Assembly: GCA_023634235.1 (NCBI GenBank)
Contig: JAMKCF010000014.1
Span: forward strand, 9,890,001 to 9,954,000
Source of the DNA: Pisaster brevispinus
Taxonomy: Eukaryota; Echinodermata; Asteroidea; Forcipulatida; Asteriidae
Direction of reading: 5' to 3'
Length of the DNA: 64,000 nt
Each line of letters opens with the position of its first letter. The first letter of the stretch is position 1. Shown here piece by piece: positions 39,231 through 64,000 of the stretch. The notes under the pieces are model-generated. The model ran no database searches. It was not told the origin of the DNA and saw only the letters and a program-made list of their open reading frames with translations. A program made the translations under genes and the position numbers.

Positions 39231-39301
39231 AAATACTGTTAAAAATCAATTGTGTTTTCTGTACATCGTTTATTTAGATTTAATAAATACCTCTGAGAGT
39301 T

Positions 39302-39848
39302 TGTGCACTCTGATTGGTCGAAGACTGGTCACGTGGGGTGTATTAACTTGTGATATAGAGACTGGCTCCGTGAACTAGTGAATAAATGACCTGTAAACAA
39401 GCATTGTTACGTAAAAGTTCTGTGCTTGTTGATAGGGAACTATCAGATCAACTGTTTTCTTTCCCTCAAGCAAAATAACTAACAGTGAACAAGAACAAAA
39501 AAACTGAATGTCTTGGGAAACTTAAATAGACACTTTTATTGTTGGATTGCTTATTGTGGAATGGCTTATTATGGAGTTGAGTTAAAACAGTTCAGCTTTA
39601 AAACCTTTAAAAGTTTCTTTTATTCGTATTTTGGACCGAGGTGTGTTATAAAACACATATGGACTGGCGTAAATTGCTCACTAATTTACGTCTATCCCCA
39701 TCGAGCCTGGGATTGACCAGAAGAAGGTCATTATTATTCTTTTACTCACCCTCAGGGGGGACGGACGTACACTAGTGACCTAATTACCAGTCCGTAGTGT
39801 ACATTAATACACCCCATGTGACCAGTCCCGACAAACCAAAGTGCATAA
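39302..39848. mobile_element. TIR element, ~0.55 kb
   Basis: Left end (tgcactctgattggtcgaag, then actggtcacgtggggtgtat at about 39,326) and right end (atacaccccatgtgaccagt at about 39,809, then cgacaaaccaaagtgca) are imperfect inverted repeats of about 40 bp. A partly palindromic gtacactagtgacc...gtagtgtac lies just inside the right end. Non-autonomous DNA transposon likely; target duplication not resolved. Confidence 0.65.
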
Positions 39849-42257
39849 GGGTATTTATTGGCAGTTTATACTTTTCGTTGTTACGTGCGGAACAGTGTGC
39901 CTAGCATTAGACTATGACGTACATTTGTTTAGTAAGTAACATTTAAATTTCAAGATCAGTTCAAGCAAATTTTTAAAAGTTGAAATTAAAAAGCACTCAG
40001 GACCTATTTTTACTGGGAAATATATAATTCATCAATAAGTTATTTCATACTTATTTATTTATGTTTTAAAAGGGGCATTAAAGTTAGTAGTATTAACACA
40101 CTTAAAAGGATTGACCGCCACGCACCAACAAATTTCATTAACTTTTCATCGGCATTCAGTACACGTTGCTTCATTCCGAAGGTTGGGTTATGGCAAGCCA
40201 AAGGGGAAAACATTAATTGAAATAATAAAAAATATTTTATACAATATTTTTGTTATATAATATATGTAATATATTGTTTACTGCATATAACATTTATACA
40301 TACATTAATATTATATAATATCCTGCAAAATATTAAAAGTTCAAAAAATTGAAAAGTAACATTTTGTCAACTTTTTTTATGAAAATATTTTGGCTTTACG
40401 ATAAGAAAATAATAATATAGATGAGAAATATAATGTGTACTCAAATATACATTATAGGCAAAAATTTTAATGCACACAAATACTCAACCACCAACCGAGA
40501 ACAATTTTCATACTAAACAGTTGTATTTAAAGTAATAAAGAGTTGGCCGAGTAATGGCACAAGATGGCGCTCTTGTATTCGAGGAGAAAAATCGGCGTTC
40601 CTTATTTTGTGCAAACTAAAATGATGTGTTTTTAAATGTGTTTTTATTTATACAAATAATTGATTCCCCTTTGGCTTGTCATGTTAGGTCTTCTTCGATT
40701 CTAAGGACCGTTAACTTTTTTGCAGGACCGTATACAGCAAGTTCAAGTCAATCATTGTAGCTCCGGACGTTTAACTGTTAATACAGGAACTCCACAAGGC
40801 CGTGTTTTTTTCACTATTACTGTTCATTCTGTAATTGTCTATCTAACCAAGTTAATGTCAGCATTTTGAAACACTATAGAAGATGCCGTAAGTGGTTGAT
40901 ATCTTAGAGACATAGTAAAGCTAACGACAGAGAGAGTATCAGGCATTTTGATTCTTGGTGTGTAATGAAAATTAGTTGCATCTGACTCAGAATTCTGTAG
41001 TGGACTTAAGGGACTTATTTTTGACAATCATGTTGTTCCTGTTGTAGTGAAATTCAATGAAAAGCTGCCAAACACATGTCTTACTTATCAGTGCCTACAT
41101 CAAGAGTATGTTGCCATTCCCATTTGTGCTAATTATTAGAACGTCAACTGTGAATAGTCACAAGAGCCCTTTTCTACCTTAGCTAGGAGAGAGGGTTTTT
41201 TTTAAACGAGTGTTATATAGTTATTGTAAAGGAATTTAGTCAACTTCTTTCGTGCATGCTAAGCGCACACTGTAATCCTTTCATTAAAAAGTGTACATTA
41301 ACGTACGTGTAAGCTACATAATTCAAACACCTCCAATTCAAGAGGTTAGGTAAAATATTTAGCCTGGTAGCACTTAGTAGGGTAAGAAATACCCAAATTA
41401 TTCACAAGTCGTGTAAATAAGTACTGCTATGGCAACCCACAGCAAAGCACAATGCAGCACAACAGCTACCAAAGGCGTGGGCACACAGCTCGCTCCGCCA
41501 GTGCAACATCCACGCAAATAGACCTTTCTTTTGCAACGTCACAGCCCAAGTTTTTGCCAACCCAGGTTGGAAAACTATGGAACTCATAAATGCAAAACAA
41601 AAGCAGACAACTACAGTTTATAACAATGTTACACAAATATTCAAAATTAGTGTTGAATTTATTGGAAACAAAGCAACTGATCATGGGAGGTATTTTATTT
41701 AATTAGAAGATCATCGAAAATGTTGAAATTGGGTAAAACATCTGTTATCACTATCGAATGTTTTACTAACATTCGGCGGTCCATGCCAACCAGCGCTGTT
41801 TGTTTATCAACAATGGAAAGGTCTATACACATTATGTATGTCTCCACACTACACAGCGACAGCAACCTTCAGTTCGCAGTTGAGCCACTACAAAACGTCG
41901 TTTTACATCCGGGCTGTTTTAAGAGAGATACGACGTTTTGACAATTTCAAACTCGCGCGTAACGTAAGTGCAATGTTAGGAGATACAGCATTTTGGCTCT
42001 GACACGACGATACAGCATTGTGATGCAAATAATTAGTTTTAAGTAACGACATTTTATTTCGAGGGAGCCAAATAATAGTTCAAGGGAGCAAAACAATATT
42101 CGAAGAAACGAAATAATACTCTAAGGAGCAAAAATATTTGAATTTTTATTCTACTTTTTCAACTTCTTTGTTAACTATCTCCGTGGGGTCTCCGTAGAAT
42201 ATAACGTGCTAAAATACGTTACTTTGTTTTTGGTGAACCCAACAGTGGCGTATTCAA
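39849..42257. other. Noncoding stretch between lectin copies
   Basis: AT-rich, with tata/atatt simple sequence at 40,220-40,330. No exon recognised. An aagtcgtgtaaa...ggcaacccac region near 41,400 looks unique. This is sequence between the two lectin duplicons. Confidence 0.4.
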
Positions 42258-42769
42258 CGCATTCAGTTTAAAATTCTTCTACACACTTTCAAAACTCGTA
42301 ATGGTCAGTGTCCTACATATCTCTCAGAACTCATCAAACAAAAAGTTCCTTCAACCCGGCTACAATCTTCCACATCCTCTCACCTTCAACTGATGCCTGG
42401 TCCTCGTGTAAAAACATGCTACGGTGACAGAGCTTTCTCTGTTGCCGCTCCCAAATTATGGAACACTCTACCTCCCCAAATTCAAAAAGCTTCTTCCTTA
42501 CAAACATTTAAAACTATGTTGAAGACTCACTTATGCAAATCTCTGTAATTACCTAATTCTGCTAATTACCTAATTATGTTGTTTACCTTTTTCATGTTTA
42601 TTTTCTGCTTTGTTATTGCATTATTTTTGTACTTTTGTATCTTTGTATTTTGGTGATGTTGCCCTGGTTTTACTTAATAGCCTACTAGGACTTCAGCACC
42701 ATAGCGCTTAGAAACGTAGTATTAAGCGCGGTATAAATATCTATTATTTATTTTATTTATTTTATTTGT
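42258..42769 (+). mobile_element. 5'-truncated non-LTR retrotransposon (LINE) 3' end
   Basis: An open frame from 42,258 to the TAA at 42,546-42,548 (97 codons) encodes the typical C-terminus of a CR1/L2-like reverse-transcriptase polyprotein. It has RIQFKILLHTFKT, PTYLSELI, YGDRAFSVAAPKLWNTLPP and LQTFKTMLKTHL. A ~220 bp 3' region follows, ending gcgcggtataaatatctatt and ATTTT-rich sequence. The reverse transcriptase and endonuclease domains are absent. It lies about 200 bp upstream of lectin copy 2. Confidence 0.85.
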
Positions 42770-42964
42770 AACTAAGGGAGCATGGGGTATGGTGGTCATA
42801 CTTTTCTGCACGCTGTCGTTTCTGTGGAAATGAATATTTTATAGCACTCTTAATATTTAAGCAGGAATCTTTGCCTCAGTGAGTTAAGATCATACCGATA
42901 GACCTGACTAATATCTCTGGTGCACATTATATCACGTAAGTAGTGAGCAAGGCGGTGGTACAAG

Positions 42965-43537
42965 ATGGTCTGTCGAGTTATTGCGACAACTTATTACATG
43001 TTGGTTTCTTTGACTCTTATCATCATGGTAGCCAAGGGTGGTATTGCAGCGAGAGGCTGCCCTGATGGATGGGTGGCTTATTCTGATTCTTGCTACTTGG
43101 GTCTGGATGGATCCATGAAAGGCGACTGGTCCACTGCCGTAATGCAGTGTGATCGTAACAACGCATCTATAATGGCCCCAAGCTCAGACGGCGAAAATGA
43201 ATTCATATTTACTTCGTTTCAGCCTCATGGATATCTATTGGGTATTTGGATCAATTGTAATGACGCTGAAGTTGAAGGTGAATGGAACTGCTACGAGGAT
43301 GGTAAAAAACCAACTGAATATCGAAAGTGGGAGCCAGACCAACCAGATGATGATATACTACCGTGGGATCAGGATTACGGTTTCATGATAACCCGTGATT
43401 ACAAAGATAGTCCATACATACTTGGCTATTGGGGCGATGTGCACAAAAATTTTGAACTGTTCATCGCCTGTGAGCGTCCTCGCCAAGTCAGCTATGGTCA
43501 GTCTGCTTTGAATATGTACTGCCTGACCATAGATTAG
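42965..43537 (+). CDS. Secreted C-type lectin (CTLD), copy 2
   Basis: Intronless, 190 residues, clearly a duplicate of the gene at 37,043. It keeps the signal peptide (~1-28), the CPDGW...SCY start, the same six CTLD cysteines, the QPD motif inside KWEPDQPDDD, WGD in place of WND, and CERP at the end. Changes cluster in the signal peptide, around residues 87-93 (PHGYLLG versus copy 1 HRGNSEG), at 131-136 and in the C-terminal tail, which here continues to SALNMYCLTID before TAG. The fold-defining residues are conserved, so both copies are probably functional. Secreted; likely extracellular recognition. Codon 1 is a clean ATG in caagATGG. Confidence 0.88.
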   Translation: MVCRVIATTYYMLVSLTLIIMVAKGGIAARGCPDGWVAYSDSCYLGLDGSMKGDWSTAVMQCDRNNASIMAPSSDGENEFIFTSFQPHGYLLGIWINCNDAEVEGEWNCYEDGKKPTEYRKWEPDQPDDDILPWDQDYGFMITRDYKDSPYILGYWGDVHKNFELFIACERPRQVSYGQSALNMYCLTID

Positions 43538-43542
43538 TCTAT

Positions 43543-43818
43543 GGTAAGTTTATGTCTCGCTATCTCTTCAGCCACACCCTGGACAGATATCCAACGGACA
43601 CAGTAGCCGCCTGCAGACGACGATGTACGGAGTGCCATGACTGTCTCTCGTTCAATACCAAGCAGAGTTCGTCTGATTCCACGCCCCATGCTTGTGAGAC
43701 GCCACTCGCTACCAAGTCTGGACGAATATTTCAAGATACTGCTACTGCCTTGAATTCACATGTTTCTGATAAGGAACTTGACTTTGATCATGAAATTATT
43801 GTCTTTGGGACACGGTAA
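43543..43818 (+). pseudogene. PAN/apple-domain-like coding fragment, copy 2 (best preserved)
   Basis: In the frame running through the ATG at 43,552 it gives RYPTDTVAACRRRC, then TECHDCLSFNTKQSS and a further Cys in HACETP. It ends LDFDHEIIVFGTR with TAA at 43,816-43,818. The spacing C..RC..C..C.SFN with a later Cys resembles a PAN/apple domain. It is in a different frame from the lectin, which ends in TAG just upstream. It is either a separate exon of a CTLD-PAN gene reached by splicing, or a relic. I favour a relic, given the decayed sister copies. Confidence 0.5.
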
Positions 43819-43970
43819 CTAATATATGAATACGGGGCCAGATAAATCAACGCACGCATTACATTACCGAGCTGGTAGCACCATAATAATATACTCCGAT
43901 AAGATCCCTCGGATCATCTCTTAGAAGTACCCCCACACAGAACTAAAACTAACGGTAAAACAAAACCTAG

Positions 43971-43997
43971 CTCTCTCTCTCTCTCTCTCTCTCTCTC
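43971..43997. repeat. (CT)n microsatellite
   Basis: About 26 bp of pure CT, followed by ccttgctaccctccgactg and acag. Together these would make a good polypyrimidine tract and 3' splice site for the PAN-like fragment at 44,034. Confidence 0.9.
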
Positions 43998-44033
43998 CTT
44001 GCTACCCTCCGACTGACAGCAGATTGGTCTCCT

Positions 44034-44177
44034 GGTCACTTTGTGTCTCACTGTCTCTTCGGCCACGCCCTGGAGAGATATCCAACGGACACAGCCGTAC
44101 TCAAAGGACGATGTATATGGAGCGCCAAGACATGTCTCTCATTCAAGAGTCAGCGGAGTTGGCTACTACTATTTTGA
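44034..44177 (+). pseudogene. PAN/apple-domain-like fragment, copy 3
   Basis: The frame at 44,034 reads GHFVSHCLFGHALERYPTDT, then AVLKGRCIWSAKTCLSFKSQ and a TGA at 44,175-44,177. It is closely related to the fragments at 37,618 and 43,543. No CTLD lies directly before it, so it looks like a leftover of a third, partly deleted lectin unit. Confidence 0.5.
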
Positions 44178-44880
44178 TTTCACATGTTTCTGTTAAAAGT
44201 AATAGTCTTTTGTGATGATTGTTTTCTTTGGTGTAACTAATCACTAAATACGGAGCAAGATGGGAACATTTGAAGATCCGAACACTGTAAGTCGATACAA
44301 TTTTGTCCATCGGGAAAGACTCTGCTAGGGTCGAATCGTCAAGCCTACTTTTAACTATTGCTTTGCATTGATACAAACTTTTCTGCCTGTTCGATTACGT
44401 GTTGAAAGTGGAGCAAGAGACCAGAGCTATTTGTATTTCACCAGATGAAAGAGCTACAGCTAAGGACATTTGTTTCAGAGCAAACGTTTTGCCTCGTTAT
44501 CGGTTATATTTTCTTGTGCTTTTTTGACCACGTGAGAAGAAATAAAGAAAAAGTGAGCAAAACTGCTGCAAGCACTGTGGTAAAACATAAGCTATGCTCG
44601 CCCTAAACATTTGCCCTAAAGCAGCAGATGGCTCACCTTCTCCTTGTTGTTGATGGATTTATTATTTTTTTTTGGGGGGGGGGGCCTGGTGACGAAGTTG
44701 GTGTCAAATGACTTTTATCTGAATCATGTAAGGTATTATGTGTATGAAATAACAAAATAATGATTTCTAAGTACCCAATATTTTGATGCAAGTAGACTGC
44801 CTTGAGGCGCCACTTTTAGGCTTCGTATTCTAATTCACCACGTGTGTATAAATCCCCGGCAACGCTTGGATCACATACGG
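44178..44880. other. Lectin 3' flank, second copy of the segmental duplication
   Basis: Ordered similarity to 37,784-38,349 (cggagcaagatgg, gagcaaacgttttgcc, gacttttatctgaatcat, cacgtgtgtataaatccccg). A T9G11 junction at 44,665-44,684 is specific to this copy. No gene. Confidence 0.6.
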
Positions 44881-44996
44881 CTGTTGCTAAGGGGATTCCT
44901 AGGGACGCCCCATAAATCAACGCATGATGACGCGGGGATCCAGCCGTAGACGTAGCCGTAGACGTAGCCGTAGCCGCCAATTCGGACACGGCCTAA
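44881..44996. mobile_element. MITE fragment with GTAGCCGTAGCCGCC end
   Basis: The right part (tagccgtagccgccaattcg then gacacggcc) matches the inverted ends of the element nested at 24,161-24,290. It contains a short tandem agccgtagacgt. It sits between duplicon segments and is absent at the matching point of copy 1, which instead carries the 38,357 hairpin and 38,593 MITE. Confidence 0.5.
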
Positions 44997-45285
44997 GTAA
45001 TACCTAAATCTCTTAGAAACCAAAGTTTAATTATCAATTTCGTCAGCTTGTTGTACACACTGTGTGGATCTTTGAAATTACCTCGCATTTCAAACCATTT
45101 CGAAGTCATAATTCAAAACTTTTAAATCAAATCTGCATCACCCCGCCCCACCCCTCTTTCCCATTGATTTTTTAAACCACTGGAATTCTTCATGTTCAGT
45201 TCCAGTTATAATTGCTGTGCTTTTTTATTAATAATTGTGTGATTGAACTAAAGCTTATGTGTTGGATTATACGTTTTATTTTCAG

Positions 45286-45612
45286 ATTGACAGAGAATAA
45301 CGACACAGAATGTTGTAAAGTATAAATTGTTGAAGACACTTTGCAAACTTACTGGTATGCTTTTTATTATAATAGACAGAGCAATTGTCGCGTGTTTTCA
45401 AAAGTTATGTTGTGTCAACGTGCACAACGTTTTTCCTTTACACGTAAAGGTATTGTTATTGATGGGAACACACGGTTCACAAACCTAGTTGAATAACCGC
45501 GAGACTTGGTGCTGGTCTATTCAATTAACGCATCATAAAATTAAATGAGTGTTGGCAACCTTTATTGCACCGTAGTTTAAGCGAATCGCACAAAAGAAAT
45601 ACAAGTTGATAT
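45286..45612. repeat. Lectin-flank repeat, copy 2
   Basis: Order and phrases as at 38,936: tgacagagaataacgacac, cacgtaaaggtattgtt, gggaacacacggttcacaaa, cgcgagacttgg and cattg/attgcaccgtag. Adds agagcaattgtcgcgtgttt, shared only with copy 3. Confidence 0.8.
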
Positions 45613-45925
45613 CGATAATTGACTGTGTATTTTGTGTACATTGTTTTTGTGTTGTAATGAATATCTTGCACTAATTTACCATAGGCCTAGTTCTTTTCAC
45701 GAAATGAGCCGTGTGTTGTTTCGACCCGTCCCAGGCTTTTTATGTCCGCACCCCGCCTCCCCCCCCCCCCCGCCCCAACCCTTCGCTCCCTTTCAGTTAT
45801 TTTAAGCCACTGGGATTCTTTATGTTCAATTATTTTGTAACACCTGCCGTGCTTTTTGCAATGGTATAGTGGAATTTAAATAGACCTAAGAAGCTTCTGT
45901 GCCGGAGTGAATGTTTTGTTCATCA

Positions 45926-46225
45926 GTTTGATAGAGAATACGATACCGAATTTGTAAATAAAAATTGTTGAAAACACTCTCTGATATCCTGGTTTTTACA
46001 TTAGACAGAGCAATTCTCGCGTGTTTTCAAAAGCCGTCTTGCGTCGTGAGTGACGTTTTTCCTTCAGACGTAAAGGCAATGTAAGTGAGAACACACGGTT
46101 CACCCAAAACTCGTTAAATTCTCATGAGACTTGGCACGGTCTATTCAACGCACCATAAAATCATTATTATTGACAAACTCAATGTACCGTAGATAAAGAG
46201 AATCGCATGAAAGAAATTAAATTAC
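45926..46225. repeat. Lectin-flank repeat, copy 3
   Basis: Contains agagcaattctcgcgtgttt, cagacgtaaaggcaatgtaa, gagaacacacggttcac, tgagacttggcacggtctat and caatgtaccgtag. It has no CTLD of its own, implying tandem expansion of the flank alone or deletion of a third lectin. A C-rich run precedes it near 45,757. Confidence 0.8.
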
Positions 46226-46610
46226 GCATGCGTATAAAGTCTAAATGGTTCGCTCATGATGCGTTTAGTCGATTGATTCGACGACGTATCGAACGGGGGA
46301 AAATGTATTGCATAATATCGTGAACCTGTAATAATGATCTTAATATTTGACATAAAAACTAATTGGCAAAATCGTTAAACCTACTTTTTGTGTGATTGCA
46401 AAAAAAAGTTACAAAACTTTCTCTGCCACGTAACCCATGGAGGCCTCCATGCGCAACCTAACCGCCATCTTGACAAAATGACGTAACTTTGTTAGTTGAC
46501 TAAAGAAAAGTGCTCCGGAGCAAGGTTGATCTAGTTGGACTAGCTAGTTCAACCATGCAGTGTTCGAGATCGACTATGATTAAGTCTATTCAACTCTAGT
46601 CAGCCAACCC

Positions 46611-46642
46611 CTGATCTCTATTATACTGACAATAGAGATCAG
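46611..46642. repeat. Perfect 12 bp inverted repeat
   Basis: ctgatctctatt and aatagagatcag separated by 8 nt. It lies just outside the left arm of the element starting near 46,650 and could be its outer boundary. Confidence 0.8.
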
Positions 46643-46650
46643 TGCAGCTG

Positions 46651-47647
46651 TTGGGCGCAATCTTTGAAGATGGCCTTTTTTGAATTCGCGCGAGCCAATT
46701 TTAAAATTTGCGTGCGCGCAATTTTTGAACTGAAGTTTGTCCACACAAATAAAAATTGCGCGGCTAGGACACGAAATTGACACGAACTACATGGTTTTGC
46801 GAACAAGAGTGTCCTATCGCGGTTGTTCCATGGAGCAATAATCTAGTTTATTGCTCCATGGTTGTTCGTGACAAGTTCGCTCGGCCCCAGCGGCCTATCC
46901 AGGACCGCTGGGATGGGCTAATCAGCTTGCACAGATTCTTGTTCAGGAAGTACGTCATGCGTGCAGTGCTTGCAGTGTGAGTGTGATGCATGATGGGACT
47001 GAGCATTAACCAATGAGCGTGCTTGATACGTTTGCCCATCCCAGCGCCTTTGGTTTTAAGGCAAGGCGCTGGGGACGAGCGAACGTGACAAGCTGAATAA
47101 CTGCAAATAATGGAGGAAGCCTTTGAGGAGTTTTGCAAGGGAAATTACCGATCAGATTCGACAACAAGCTTGACCATAAGACAATAAAAAGGGGAGAGCA
47201 TTATTAATTATCCTAAAGGAATTCCCCTGCAAGAGGCTGCTCATTCGGCAATATATAGAAATTTCGTGAAAAGGAGAGCCTTCCATGTGTTGAACTTCCC
47301 ACTACTGGAGTTACACGCAAGAAATTAGGAACTTACAGTTCGTGAGCATTCCTGTTTTTACAACATTCTCCAAGTTTTTGAACAAAAGAATCGCTTCAAC
47401 CATACGTAAAAATCCAGCATCTTGCTACTACGAACTTACCTTTTAAACTATTGGGGTAAAATTGGCTTATATTTCACGACAAGTGGTGAAGATTACGTTT
47501 GACACAGATCGCGCGGTGTTCAAAGTTTGCGCCAGAGCTACCCTGCGCCAATTTTAAAGTCATGCAGGAAACAAAGATTGCGCCGTAAAAAAAATGGCAT
47601 ACCGCGCGAATTTAAAAAAAGGCCATCTTCAAAGGTTGCGCCCCAGC
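46651..47647. mobile_element. ~1 kb terminal-inverted-repeat element with nested palindromes
   Basis: The left arm (46,651-46,693: gggcgcaatctttgaagatg, gcctttttt, attcgcgcg) and right arm (47,601-47,647, inverse) pair over about 45 bp. Inside are a 14 bp palindrome (ccatggagcaataa, 46,828-46,861) and another pair (ttcgctcg/ccccagcg at about 46,875-46,891 and 47,068-47,085). No transposase frame seen. It ends about 500 bp before the RPB1 start codon. Confidence 0.65.
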
Positions 47648-48149
47648 CAACCGAGTTATTTCAACCCAGTTAAAGTTAAAGGGCGCCCTCATTTAGAGGG
47701 GCGCAATTTACTAAGAGACCCCTTCAAGGACTCGGTGAAACCCGTTCTCCCCAAAATACTATAAATACAAGCGACGACATATCACGATTCTCGCCCAAGC
47801 GCCTTCAATGCGCTTGGAAGGTGAGAGAGATACGGGAGCATCGTTGAAAAAGCTCATTGGTTTTGCTGAAAATTCTCAGCAAAAACGACCGTAAACCGTC
47901 CGTATTTTCATTCGCAACAACGCTGATGCATTATAGACAAGCCTAACGTATCACCTAGCCGTTTTCGTGGCTGCTTCAAGATGAAATTTTGAATCATTCC
48001 GAAAGTAGATTTTCTAACAACTCGCAATTGCTTACTGAATTGCGGTTGTTGCACAATAACCCACTGTGCAAACTGCTGCGTGTGCACAAAAGTAAAACTT
48101 CAGTTTGTTCTTCGGTTGTAGTGCGCTGTACAAAAAAAAATAACCCAAA
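47648..48149 (+). promoter_or_regulatory. POLR2A: RPB1 5' flank / promoter region
   Basis: Immediately upstream of the RPB1 start codon. An inverted CCAAT box (attgg) lies at 47,856-47,860, followed by a small hairpin (ttttgctga/tcagcaaaa, 47,861-47,884). A possible Initiator-like ttcagttt lies near 48,100, which would give a ~50 nt 5' UTR. There is no TATA box, as is common for housekeeping genes. The TSS is inference. Confidence 0.4.

Positions 48150-64000
<15,851 letters not shown>

Overview
This is animal nuclear DNA: AT-rich, with spliced genes, GT-AG introns and dense short transposons, SINEs and minisatellites. The coding sequences look like an invertebrate deuterostome. RPB1 is close to the vertebrate protein but with a divergent N-terminus; there is a neuroligin-like first exon and a tandem pair of secreted C-type lectins. 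An echinoderm is my best guess, but that is inference, not something the sequence proves.

Layout. Positions 1-32,000 hold no exon I can identify. They carry tandem repeats (4.0-5.3, 22.0-22.4, 28.0-28.7 and 29.6-30.0 kb), AT-rich simple sequence and dispersed repeats. The neuroligin/cholinesterase-like exon (minus strand, about 32,036-32,501) must splice to exons at lower coordinates. None is visible, so much or all of 1-32,035 is probably its first intron. Upstream of it lie a TA-flanked mariner/pogo-type MITE (33.55 kb) and an isolated TATA/Inr/DPE core promoter with a nearby AATAAA (35.0-35.3 kb).

From 37.0 to 46.2 kb there is a segmental duplication. Each copy has an intronless C-type lectin gene (plus strand), a decayed PAN/apple-like coding fragment and a related 3' flank; a further PAN fragment and a further flank copy are also present. 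Mobile elements have since inserted, including a 164 bp near-perfect hairpin with 7 bp direct repeats, a TA-flanked MITE and a LINE 3' end.

From 48.15 kb to the window end is RPB1 (POLR2A), the largest subunit of RNA polymerase II. I could place 17 exons (about 1,010 codons) in a continuous reading frame; the gene runs off the right edge. Its introns carry the most interesting signal: eight full and one partial copies of a ~95 nt unit, all in the sense orientation. Each full copy has a closing stem and box C- and box D-like motifs (the C box is changed in two copies), as expected of an intron-encoded C/D snoRNA family. A 536 bp palindromic MITE with 8 bp target duplication sits in intron 1.

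The three gene loci are functionally unrelated (transcription, cell adhesion, secreted lectins), and nothing suggests co-regulation.
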